From positions 310,001 through 374,000 of the forward strand of contig NZ_JAATJT010000002.1 in NCBI RefSeq assembly GCF_011777505.1: a DNA stretch of 64,000 nucleotides, given 5' to 3'. Below are positions 47,839 through 55,076 of this stretch, in pieces (positions within the stretch are counted from its first letter, which is position 1; each line of letters starts with the position of its first letter). A model generated the notes under the pieces. The model was not told where the DNA came from. It saw only the letters and a list, made by a program, of their open reading frames with translations, and did not search any database. This stretch comes from Gaetbulibacter sp. S0825 (GTDB lineage: Bacteria; Bacteroidota; Bacteroidia; Flavobacteriales; Flavobacteriaceae). The position numbers and the translations under genes are program-made.

Positions 47839-47850
47839 TGATATTAATCA
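47839..47850. promoter_or_regulatory. TGAT-N4-ATCA box shared by divergent promoters
   Basis: TGATATTAATCA. The -7 elements are TAATTTTA at 47874-47881 (toward CBS) and TACTTTTA at 47815-47808 (toward the UbiB operon), each 23 bases from the box. Confidence 0.85.
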
Positions 47851-47911
47851 TATATAAAAATTTATTAATGCCTTAATTTTAAATATAATTTAGAACAAAA
47901 CATTAATTAGG

Positions 47912-48319
47912 ATGAAAACGAATTCAATAATAGAAGTAATGACCAAAAATGTGGTTTGTGTCGCGCCAGAACAACAACTTTTGGATGTAAAACATATTTA
48001 TGAAAAAGAAAATTTTCACCACCACATTCCAGTTGAAGAAAATGGTAAATTGGTTGGTATGGTTAGTCTAATAGACTTTATGTATCATATTTCTGGAGCA
48101 GGAATTAGTGATGATAATGTTGTATATAAAGAACTTAAAGTTAAAGACATAATGACTCAAAACCCTTTTTATTTAACCACAGATGCAACTATTGAAGATG
48201 TTGCTAAAGTATTGGGAAAAGGAAATTATCATGCTGTTCCAGTATTGGAAAATAATAGCATAGTTGGTATAGTATCGACAGCTGATTTGATTAAGTATTT
48301 TCTAAATAAAACATTATAA
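47912..48319 (+). CDS. CBS-pair protein
   Basis: 135 residues consisting of two CBS motifs (about 5-62 and 74-133): VMTKNVVCVAPEQQLLDVKHIYEKENFHHHIPVEENGKLVGMVSLIDF and DIMTQNPFYLTTDATIEDVAKVLGKGNYHAVPVLENNSIVGIVSTADL. Stand-alone CBS pairs bind adenosyl ligands. The His-rich FHHHIP is unusual. The same domain architecture occurs in hypoxic-response protein 1 of mycobacteria. Own promoter with the island box 62 bases upstream of the ATG. Confidence 0.92.
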   Translation: MKTNSIIEVMTKNVVCVAPEQQLLDVKHIYEKENFHHHIPVEENGKLVGMVSLIDFMYHISGAGISDDNVVYKELKVKDIMTQNPFYLTTDATIEDVAKVLGKGNYHAVPVLENNSIVGIVSTADLIKYFLNKTL

Positions 48320-48357
48320 TATTTGCTTGTAACTTTTCTAGAAATAGTTTGTTATAC

Positions 48358-48369
48358 TGATATTAATCA
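48358..48369 (+). promoter_or_regulatory. TGAT-N4-ATCA box, peroxiredoxin promoter
   Basis: TGATATTAATCA. The -7 element TATCTTTA lies at 48393-48400, 23 bases downstream. Confidence 0.8.
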
Positions 48370-48423
48370 TTTCAAGTTTTTATGTTGAAATTTATCTTTA
48401 TTCAATAATTAAAACATAAAAAA

Positions 48424-49161
48424 ATGGAAAATATACTAGAAAAAGAACAAGTAATTTCAATGCCAAGAATTGGTGATAATGCACCAGAATTTAAAGCAGT
48501 TACAACACAAGGGCAAATAAATTTTCCTAAAGATTTTGCAGGAGAATGGGTCATTCTATTTAGCCATCCTGCTGATTTTACACCTGTTTGCACGAGTGAA
48601 TTTATGACTTTTGCACATCTTGAAGAAAAGTTTGCAAAAGCTAATTGCAAATTAGTAGGGTTGTCTATAGATGGTCTATATAGTCATATTGCTTGGTTAA
48701 GAACCATTAAAGAAAAAATTGAATTCAATGGTATGAAAAACATTGAAGTCAAGTTTCCTTTAATTGAAGATATAACCATGAACGTGGCCAAAAAATATGG
48801 TATGATTCAACCTGGAGAAAGCGAAACACAAGCTGTAAGAGCTGTATTTTTTATTGATCCAAAGGGTAAAATTAGAGCAATTATTTATTATCCATTAAGT
48901 TTGGGCAGAAATTTTGATGAAATTTATAGAGCATTGATTGCTATGCAAACTTCTGATGAGTTTTCGGTAGCAACTCCTGCAGATTGGAATCCTGGTGACG
49001 ATGTTATTATTTCTCCAGCTGGTTCATGTGGTGTCGCCGAAGAGCGTATGACATCTAAAGATGAGTTAAAATGCGAGGATTGGTTTTTCTGTACAAAACC
49101 ATTAAATAAAGATATGGTTTTGGACAAAATTCTTAAAAAACCCAAACTACTTACTAAGTGA
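48424..49161 (+). CDS. Peroxiredoxin, Prx6/archaeal AhpC type
   Basis: 245 residues, long 1-Cys-like class. The peroxidatic Cys is in HPADFTPVCTSEF (about 40-52). The C-terminal extension has PAGSCGVAEERM and KCEDWFFCTKP, which provides resolving cysteines as in the archaeal homologues. It reduces H2O2 and organic peroxides using thioredoxin or similar donors; the stress-operon thioredoxin at 18013 is a candidate. It overlaps the L,D-transpeptidase start (GTGA). Confidence 0.93.
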   Translation: MENILEKEQVISMPRIGDNAPEFKAVTTQGQINFPKDFAGEWVILFSHPADFTPVCTSEFMTFAHLEEKFAKANCKLVGLSIDGLYSHIAWLRTIKEKIEFNGMKNIEVKFPLIEDITMNVAKKYGMIQPGESETQAVRAVFFIDPKGKIRAIIYYPLSLGRNFDEIYRALIAMQTSDEFSVATPADWNPGDDVIISPAGSCGVAEERMTSKDELKCEDWFFCTKPLNKDMVLDKILKKPKLLTK

Positions 49162-50102
49162 AAAAATTTGTATTGCTTTTTTATGTTTTTGCAGCTTTAC
49201 TATTAATAGTATTTGCTAGTGCATGTTTTGAAAACAGTGGCGCAAAAACGTTAACAAAAAAGACAAATAATATAAACCAAGTTTACCATAAAGATTCTTT
49301 GGTAAACTTGGTTTTACTCAAAAAAGAAATAACGGTTGAAAATTATTTTCAATTTTTAGATTCTTTGGTAAACAAATATGATTCATTAACATCCTATAAA
49401 CTATCTGAGCACCTATTGGTAAGAGCAAATCCTTGGATTATTGATACACTTCAAAACACAGATTATTATAGAAGAATAGCCCAAGATTCATTCGTTTACA
49501 ACCAAAAAAAGATGATTGTTTTTGCTAAAGGAGCTACCTTAGTTATTCCTGATTCTATCTTAGCTGAAAAAATTCAGAATTCATTCAACACCACATTAAT
49601 AGATGTTAATATACCAGAGTTTAAACTGCGTATCTATGAAGCTAACAACATACTTTATGACTTTCCAGTAAGGGTTGGTAGAGATGAAAAGGCATATCTT
49701 GAAATGTCAGGAAGAATTCAAGATTTAAAAACTAAAACTGGAAAAGGGCGCATTGTTAATCATGTTCGCAATCCACGTTATGTTAATCCTGTAAATAATC
49801 ATGAATATTTTGTAACGAAGAGAGATGATGAAAGGGTTACAAAACTCCCTCAAATTCCTTTTGTAGAAACCGAAATAAATGGTGTTAGAAATGGACAGTT
49901 AATCCATCCAACCACAAATGCTGTTACATTAGGTAAAGCTTATTCCAACGGTTGTATTGGTACTAGTGAAGCAGATGCTTGGGTTATTTATTACTTTGCA
50001 CCTTTAGAAACCAAAATAGAAATTAGGTATGATTTAAATGTGGTTAATAAAGAAGGCGACAGTATTATTTTAAAAGATATTTATAGTAAAAAGGAGAAAT
50101 GA
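49158..50102 (+). CDS. L,D-transpeptidase (YkuD type)
   Basis: 314 residues starting at GTG 49158, which overlaps the peroxiredoxin stop. The N-terminal signal or anchor has a Cys in FASACFE (near 22), which may be a lipobox. The YkuD catalytic region is complete: LIHPTTNAVTLGKAYSNGCIGTSEADAW (about 250-277) with the His and the catalytic Cys in SNGCIG. It makes 3-3 peptidoglycan cross-links or attaches proteins, in the periplasm. Control by the island box suggests wall remodelling on entry into a resting state. Confidence 0.9.
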   Translation: MKKFVLLFYVFAALLLIVFASACFENSGAKTLTKKTNNINQVYHKDSLVNLVLLKKEITVENYFQFLDSLVNKYDSLTSYKLSEHLLVRANPWIIDTLQNTDYYRRIAQDSFVYNQKKMIVFAKGATLVIPDSILAEKIQNSFNTTLIDVNIPEFKLRIYEANNILYDFPVRVGRDEKAYLEMSGRIQDLKTKTGKGRIVNHVRNPRYVNPVNNHEYFVTKRDDERVTKLPQIPFVETEINGVRNGQLIHPTTNAVTLGKAYSNGCIGTSEADAWVIYYFAPLETKIEIRYDLNVVNKEGDSIILKDIYSKKEK

Positions 50103-51110
50103 TTATACTGTTTTGGTTATGGTAGTCAACTCGTTTTTAGTTTCTTTACCTTCACTCCAACAGTCTAGATTATAAATGGTAGTTTCGGCTATATTTGTCA
50201 AAGCCTCTTCAGTTAAAAAGGCATGATGTCCAGTAATAAGCACATTTGGCATTGCATTTAATTTAATTAATAAATCATCATCAGGAATTTTTTGCGACAA
50301 GTCATTAAAGAAAACGCCTTTTTCATTTTCATAAACATCTACTCCTAGAGCTCCAATTTTTTCGCTTTTTAATCCATTAATTATATGTTCTGTATTGACT
50401 ATAGAACCTCTTGCAGTATTAATAATAATGACACCATCTTTCATTTTAAAAATCAAATCTTCATCAATTAATTGGTGTGTTTCACTATTTAATGGAACAT
50501 GTAACGAAATAATATCTGATTGACTACATAAATCTTCCAATGAAGTATAACGTAATTCATACTGCTTACATAGCTCGTTATTTTCTTTAATGTCGTAACC
50601 AAGCAGGTTACAACCAAAACCATGCATTATTTTGATCATAACCGAACCTATTTTTCCAGTACCAATAATACCAATCGTTTTATTTTTTAAATCGAACCCA
50701 ACAAGATGATTTAGGCTAAAATTAAAAAGCTTTACACGACGGTTTGATTCAATAATTTTTCTATTAAGGGTTAGTAGTAAACTCACTGCATGTTCAGCAA
50801 TAGCATTAGGAGAATAGGCAGGGACATTAGCTACTTTGATGTTAAGTCTAGAAGCTGCTCTTAAATTTACATTATCATAACCAACAGAGCGTAGAGTTAT
50901 AAATTTCACGCCTAAATCCTTAAGTTTTTCAATAGTAATAAAACAAGCCTCATCTGCAGAAAATATGGATACTCCTTCATAGCCAACTGCTTTAGAGGCG
51001 GTTTTAGAAGATAATGCTTCTTCAATAAAAACAAGTTTATGTTTTTTGTTATTGGCCTTTTTTAAATAAGAAATTTCAAAGTTTCTGGTACTATACACAA
51101 GTACTTTCAT
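50103..51110 (-). CDS. ldhA: D-lactate dehydrogenase-type 2-hydroxyacid dehydrogenase
   Basis: 335 residues. The NAD motif is GIIGTGKIGSVMIKIMHGFGCNLLGYD (about 145-171) and the catalytic Arg lies in NTARGS. The acid lies in VDVYENEKG and the His in TGHHAFLTEEAL. The H-x-A-F after TGH and the overall length match fermentative D-LDH (LdhA/Ddh) rather than phosphoglycerate dehydrogenase. It reduces pyruvate to D-lactate, regenerating NAD+ when respiration is limited. It is the last gene of the island toward the tRNA. Confidence 0.9.
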   Translation of the reverse strand: MKVLVYSTRNFEISYLKKANNKKHKLVFIEEALSSKTASKAVGYEGVSIFSADEACFITIEKLKDLGVKFITLRSVGYDNVNLRAASRLNIKVANVPAYSPNAIAEHAVSLLLTLNRKIIESNRRVKLFNFSLNHLVGFDLKNKTIGIIGTGKIGSVMIKIMHGFGCNLLGYDIKENNELCKQYELRYTSLEDLCSQSDIISLHVPLNSETHQLIDEDLIFKMKDGVIIINTARGSIVNTEHIINGLKSEKIGALGVDVYENEKGVFFNDLSQKIPDDDLLIKLNAMPNVLITGHHAFLTEEALTNIAETTIYNLDCWSEGKETKNELTTITKTV

Positions 51111-51169
51111 GAGTAATGCTATTATAATGTGAATTGTATAAAACTATCTAGAAACACGAAGCTACCAAA

Positions 51170-51181
51170 TGATATTTATCA
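51170..51181 (-). promoter_or_regulatory. TGAT-N4-ATCA box, ldhA promoter
   Basis: TGATATTTATCA. The -7 element TAGTTTTA lies at 51146-51139 on the minus strand, 23 bases downstream. It is the rightmost box seen. Confidence 0.8.
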
Positions 51182-51197
51182 TAATGGGCAAAAAAAT

Positions 51198-51229
51198 AAA
51201 CCCTTTAGACATAAAATCTAAAGGGTTTT
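51198..51229 (-). terminator. terminator of the tRNA-Ser transcript
   Basis: AAACCCTTTAGA / TCTAAAGGGTTT with an A-rich left flank, giving a T-run on the minus strand, 3 bases after the tRNA. Confidence 0.85.
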
Positions 51230-51231
51230 TG

Positions 51232-51316
51232 CGGAGAAGGAGGGATTCGAACCCCCGGAGGTGTGACCCTCGCTGGTTTTCAAGACCAGTGCATTCGACC
51301 ACTCTGCCACTTCTCC
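51232..51316 (-). tRNA. tRNA-Ser (anticodon UGA)
   Basis: Class-II tRNA of 85 nt. The acceptor stem GGAGAAG / CTTCTCC has discriminator G. The anticodon arm is CTGGT-CTTGAAA-ACCAG with anticodon TGA. A long variable arm (GCGAGGGTCACACCTCCG type) and the T-loop GGTTCGAATCC are present. CCA is not encoded. The 3' end faces the stress island. Confidence 0.95.
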
Positions 51317-51487
51317 TAATGCGGATGCAAATATAGAATCCTTTTTTAATTCAATCAAACCTTTTCTAATTTATTTTTCAATTAATAGTATGTTAGTTTT
51401 ATTATTGTTTTATCAAATTAATCTATTACTAATCATATAAGATAATTTAAGATATATCTACTTTTGTAATCTAATTATAGATGTAAT

Positions 51488-52114
51488 ATGAATATTATTG
51501 AGAAGCTCCAATGGCGCTATGCTACTAAAAAGTTTAATGACAAGGTATTAATTGATTCTAAAAAAATAGACATAATTAAAGAAGCGTTTAATTTAACCGC
51601 TACGTCTTATGGAATGCAGCCAATTACTTTGCTAGTTATACAAGACAAAGCTTTGCAAAAAGAATTGATCAAGCATTCAAAAAATCAAGAGCAAGTTGGT
51701 CAAGCGTCTCACCTTTTGGTATTTTGCATTTCAAATATCACTGAAGGCACAATTACTGAATATTTTGATAGAGTAAAAATAATAAGAGGCACACCTGAAG
51801 AGATTTTAAATCCTTTTAAAGATTATTTAATAGATAGTTTTTCACAAAAAACTTCCGAGGAAATAAAAGATTATTGTATTAAACAAGCATATTTGGCTAT
51901 GGGTAATTTGTTAACTGTCTGTGCTATTGAAAGTATTGATGCATGCCCAATGGAAGGTTTCGAACCATCAGCTTATGATGAAGTGTTATCTTTAAAAGAA
52001 AAAGGCTTAGAATCTGTATTGGTTATGCCTATTGGTTATAGGGCTAAGGACGATATGTTTGCAGATTTAAAAAAAGTAAGGAAGAAAACCAGTAATAGTG
52101 TCATTGAAATATAA
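51488..52114 (+). CDS. Nitroreductase-family NAD(P)H oxidoreductase
   Basis: 208 residues, NfsB/nitroreductase fold: MNIIEKLQWRYATKKFNDK with the FMN-phosphate Arg, TATSYGMQPITLLVIQDKAL, AYLAMGNLLTVCAIESIDACPMEGFEPSAYDEVL and SVLVMPIGYRAKDDMFADLKKVRK. These are the family hallmarks. FMN-dependent reduction of quinones or nitro compounds. It is outside the boxed region; a terminator follows directly. Confidence 0.92.
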   Translation: MNIIEKLQWRYATKKFNDKVLIDSKKIDIIKEAFNLTATSYGMQPITLLVIQDKALQKELIKHSKNQEQVGQASHLLVFCISNITEGTITEYFDRVKIIRGTPEEILNPFKDYLIDSFSQKTSEEIKDYCIKQAYLAMGNLLTVCAIESIDACPMEGFEPSAYDEVLSLKEKGLESVLVMPIGYRAKDDMFADLKKVRKKTSNSVIEI

Positions 52115-52145
52115 AAAAAAGGCAATATAAATATTGCCTTTTTTA
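52113..52145. terminator. bidirectional terminator
   Basis: The stem AAAAAGGCAATAT / ATATTGCCTTTTT lies between the nitroreductase gene and the convergent lipoprotein gene. Confidence 0.85.
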
Positions 52146-52146
52146 G

Positions 52147-52530
52147 TTATTGTGAAACGACTTTTTTACCATCGGTTTTAAAATCGGCTCCCATTCCAGA
52201 CACATATCCTTTAAAAAGTAGGTCTTCAAAAGTACCTGTTAAATCAAAATCAATGTCTTGAGTTACAAAAGTTGCAGACAACTTACTTTCTACAATTTTT
52301 ACATTGCTTAGATTTATTAATCCCATATCTGAATTTACAGTTCCAGAATATTCACCTGCTTCATTTTTTAAAATAGTCATTGTTGCAGATACATCACCTT
52401 GTGGTGTATCAGAAATAACTACACTCCACTCACCAACATAAGGATCCACTTTAGCAGCGCTTTTACTAGAGCCACAACTGGTAATTAAAAATAATGCGAT
52501 AAAACTTAATAATAAATGTGTTTTTTTCAT
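52147..52530 (-). CDS. Small lipoprotein
   Basis: 127 residues from ATG 52530. An upstream in-frame ATG at 52560 would add ten non-signal residues. Lipobox ALFLITSCGSSKS (Cys about 19). The mature domain (VDPYVGEWSVVISDTPQGDVSATMTILKNEAGEYSGTVNSDMGLINLSNVKIVESKLSATFVTQDIDFDLTGTFEDLLFKGYVSGMG) is a lipocalin-like beta fold recurring in Bacteroidota secreted proteins. Function unknown. Confidence 0.75.
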   Translation of the reverse strand: MKKTHLLLSFIALFLITSCGSSKSAAKVDPYVGEWSVVISDTPQGDVSATMTILKNEAGEYSGTVNSDMGLINLSNVKIVESKLSATFVTQDIDFDLTGTFEDLLFKGYVSGMGADFKTDGKKVVSQ

Positions 52531-52688
52531 GATGTAATTGTTTAAGTCTGTAAAATACAAAACTTTAAAAATATAATTGAATTTTGTGAGACTAAATTCT
52601 GCTGAATTAAAATCTATTATTTTGTTTTTTAGGTGTTTATTTAAGTTGTAATTTTGAGTTATTAAAAATTAAATTTATATATCAAGGT

Positions 52689-53885
52689 ATGCCTGGATTT
52701 GAATTATTTGGTGATAATGAAAGAAAAGAACTAAACGATGTTTTAGAGAATGGTGTACTAATGAGATATGGCTTCGATGGTATGCGTAATGGTCATTGGA
52801 AAGCTAAAGAACTTGAGAAAGAGCTTGAGAGTCAATTAAAAGTAAAGCATGCACAATTGGTGTCTAGTGGTACTGCTGCGGTTTCTATCGCATTAGCAGC
52901 AGCTGGCATTGGAGCAGGCGATGAAGTGATTATGCCAACATTTACTTTTGTGGCAAGTTTTGAAGCTATTATGATGCTAGGAGCGATTCCAATTTTAGTG
53001 GATATTGACGATACTTTAACGCTAGATATTGAAGCTGTCAGAAAAGCAATTACCACTAAAACTAAGGCTATTATGCCAATTCATATGTGTGGTAGTATGG
53101 CTAATTTAGATGCTTTGAAAGTTTTGTGCGATGCTCATGACTTACTATTAATTGAAGATTCATCACAAGCAACAGGTGCGACCTATAAAGGAAAGCCACT
53201 TGGTAGTATTGGGGATTTAGGTTGTTTATCATTAGACTTTGTTAAAATTATTACTGCTGGAGAAGGTGGTGCAGTATTAACTAATAATGAAAAATTCTAC
53301 ACCAATGCAGACCATTTTTCAGACCATGGTCACGATCATGTAGGTACTGATAGAGGAGCTGAGTCTCACCCATTTTTAGGCTATAATTTTAGAATATCTG
53401 AACTCCATGCGGCTGTAGGATTGGCGCAATTAAGACGCTTAGATGAGTTTGTTTCCATTCAAAAGAGAAACTATACTATTATTAGAGATGCTTTATCTCA
53501 AGTCCCTGAAGTGACGTTTAGAACTGTTCCAGAAGGAGGGGAGGAAAGCTATTCTTTTTTAAGTTTCTTTTTGCCAGATTTGGAAGTAGCAAGAAAAGTG
53601 TCGTCAGCATTTAAGGAGCATGGGATAGATGCTTGTTTTCATTACTATGATAACAATTGGCATTATATTAGAAAATGGGAGCATCTTAAAGATTTAAAAA
53701 CATTATACCCTCTATCGGAAGAAGTTAGAGAAGGTTTAAAATATCTACAAACCAAAACTTTCGAGCAATCTAACCATTATATTGGGCGTAACATTTCTTG
53801 CTTGATTAAACTGTCATGGACAGTAGAAGAAGTTAAAGAAAGGGCATTAAAAATGGTTGAAATTATTAAAGAAATCTGTTCTTAA
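52689..53885 (+). CDS. DegT/DnrJ/EryC1-family aminotransferase
   Basis: 398 residues, PLP-dependent type-I fold. GTAAVSIALAAAGIGAGDEVIMPTFTFVASFEAI binds the cofactor phosphate, and IEDSSQATGATYKGKPLGSIGDLGCLSLDFVKIITAGEGGAVLT contains the Asp and the PLP-binding Lys in FVK. C-terminal features are normal. Members transaminate nucleotide sugars or related keto compounds. No sugar-biosynthesis neighbours are seen here, so the substrate is open. Convergent with ribB, overlapping by 4 bases. Confidence 0.9.
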   Translation: MPGFELFGDNERKELNDVLENGVLMRYGFDGMRNGHWKAKELEKELESQLKVKHAQLVSSGTAAVSIALAAAGIGAGDEVIMPTFTFVASFEAIMMLGAIPILVDIDDTLTLDIEAVRKAITTKTKAIMPIHMCGSMANLDALKVLCDAHDLLLIEDSSQATGATYKGKPLGSIGDLGCLSLDFVKIITAGEGGAVLTNNEKFYTNADHFSDHGHDHVGTDRGAESHPFLGYNFRISELHAAVGLAQLRRLDEFVSIQKRNYTIIRDALSQVPEVTFRTVPEGGEESYSFLSFFLPDLEVARKVSSAFKEHGIDACFHYYDNNWHYIRKWEHLKDLKTLYPLSEEVREGLKYLQTKTFEQSNHYIGRNISCLIKLSWTVEEVKERALKMVEIIKEICS

Positions 53886-55039
53886 TAATTTACATATTCT
53901 ACAATTTCCAAGCCATAACCAATCATTCCAACGCGTTTGGTTTGAGCAGTATTGGATATTAATCGTAATTTATGAATATTTAAATCATGGAGTATTTGTG
54001 CTCCAATACCAAAATCTTTAGAATCCATTTCTATAGCTGGAGCTTTTGTTATTTCACCTTCAATTTGAGAAATTTTTAAAGCTGAAAGACGTTTTAACAA
54101 GTTCATAGATTGACTTTGCTGATTGATAAAAACAATAGCTCCTTTACCAGCATCATTTACAACCTTAAACATATCATCTAATTTTTTATCGACATTGTTT
54201 GTTAAGGTTCCTAGAATGTCGTTGTTAACTAGGGTAGAATTAATTCTTGTAAGAACATGTTCATCAGTATTCCATATACCTTTTGTTAAGGCTATATGTA
54301 TTTGATTGTTAGTAGTTTGTTGATATGCTCTTAAACGAAAACTTCCAAATCGAGTTTCAATTTGAAAATCCTCTTTCTTTTCAATTAAAGAGTCATGTTC
54401 CATTCTGTAGGCAACTAAATCTTCAATAGAAACAATTTTAATATCAAACTTTTTTGCCACTTTCATAAGTTGAGGCAATCTAGCCATAGAGCCATCTTCA
54501 TTCATTATTTCTACAATCACTCCAGCTGGCTTTAAGCCTGCTAAATTTGCTAAATCTATAGCAGCTTCAGTATGTCCTGTTCTACGTAATACACCACCTT
54601 GCTTAGCTACTAATGGGAAAATATGTCCTGGGCGTGCTAATTCAAAAGGTTTTGTATCTTGATTGATTAAAGCGTGAATTGTTTTTGCTCTATCACTAGC
54701 CGAAATACCTGTGGTTACACCATTGCCTCTTAAATCTACCGAAACTGTAAATGCAGTTTCCATTGGGTCTGTATTATTGTTAACCATCATACCCAAATCA
54801 AGCTCTTTACATCTATTTTCGGTCAATGGCGCACAAATTAACCCTCTTCCATGTGTTGCCATGAAATTAATAGTTTCAGGAGTAATTTTTTCGGCAGCTG
54901 CAACGAAATCTCCTTCATTTTCTCTATTCTCATCATCTACAACAATAATAACTTTACCTTGTCTAATGTCGTTTATAGCATCTTCAATGGTATTTAGTTG
55001 TATTTGCATAGTTTTGGTTATTGGATTAAGCGACGTCAT
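53882..55039 (-). CDS. ribB: 3,4-dihydroxy-2-butanone-4-phosphate synthase with degenerate GTP cyclohydrolase II domain
   Basis: 385 residues; an inner ATG at 55009 is an alternative start. The RibB domain (about 15-215) has the catalytic DDENRENEGDFV, GRGLICAPLT, GITTGISASDRA and RTGHTEAAIDLA. It makes DHBP from ribulose-5-phosphate for riboflavin. The C-terminal half aligns with GTP cyclohydrolase II in outline but has no Cys in the zinc region (the family's C-x-G-x-x-x-x-S-x-x-C-x-C is absent). It is therefore probably inactive as RibA. Confidence 0.9.
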   Translation of the reverse strand: MTSLNPITKTMQIQLNTIEDAINDIRQGKVIIVVDDENRENEGDFVAAAEKITPETINFMATHGRGLICAPLTENRCKELDLGMMVNNNTDPMETAFTVSVDLRGNGVTTGISASDRAKTIHALINQDTKPFELARPGHIFPLVAKQGGVLRRTGHTEAAIDLANLAGLKPAGVIVEIMNEDGSMARLPQLMKVAKKFDIKIVSIEDLVAYRMEHDSLIEKKEDFQIETRFGSFRLRAYQQTTNNQIHIALTKGIWNTDEHVLTRINSTLVNNDILGTLTNNVDKKLDDMFKVVNDAGKGAIVFINQQSQSMNLLKRLSALKISQIEGEITKAPAIEMDSKDFGIGAQILHDLNIHKLRLISNTAQTKRVGMIGYGLEIVEYVNY

Positions 55040-55076
55040 AATAAGTATTTAGGCAAAGATATTGCTTATTTTAAAC

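Noticed and set aside
3998-51181. The TGAT-N4-ATCA sites as chance in AT-rich intergenic DNA
   Set aside because: The identical 23-base spacing to a -7 element at 22 promoters and the near absence of the motif in the 51-62 kb block are not expected by chance, although a genome-wide count is needed.
51232-51316. Direct repeat of the tRNA-Ser 3' end marking an attachment site
   Set aside because: I looked for the GGAGAAGGAGGGATTCGA core near the left end of the island and did not find it by eye.
53882-55039. Bifunctional RibBA
   Set aside because: The GTP cyclohydrolase II half lacks the zinc cysteines, so only the RibB activity is supported.
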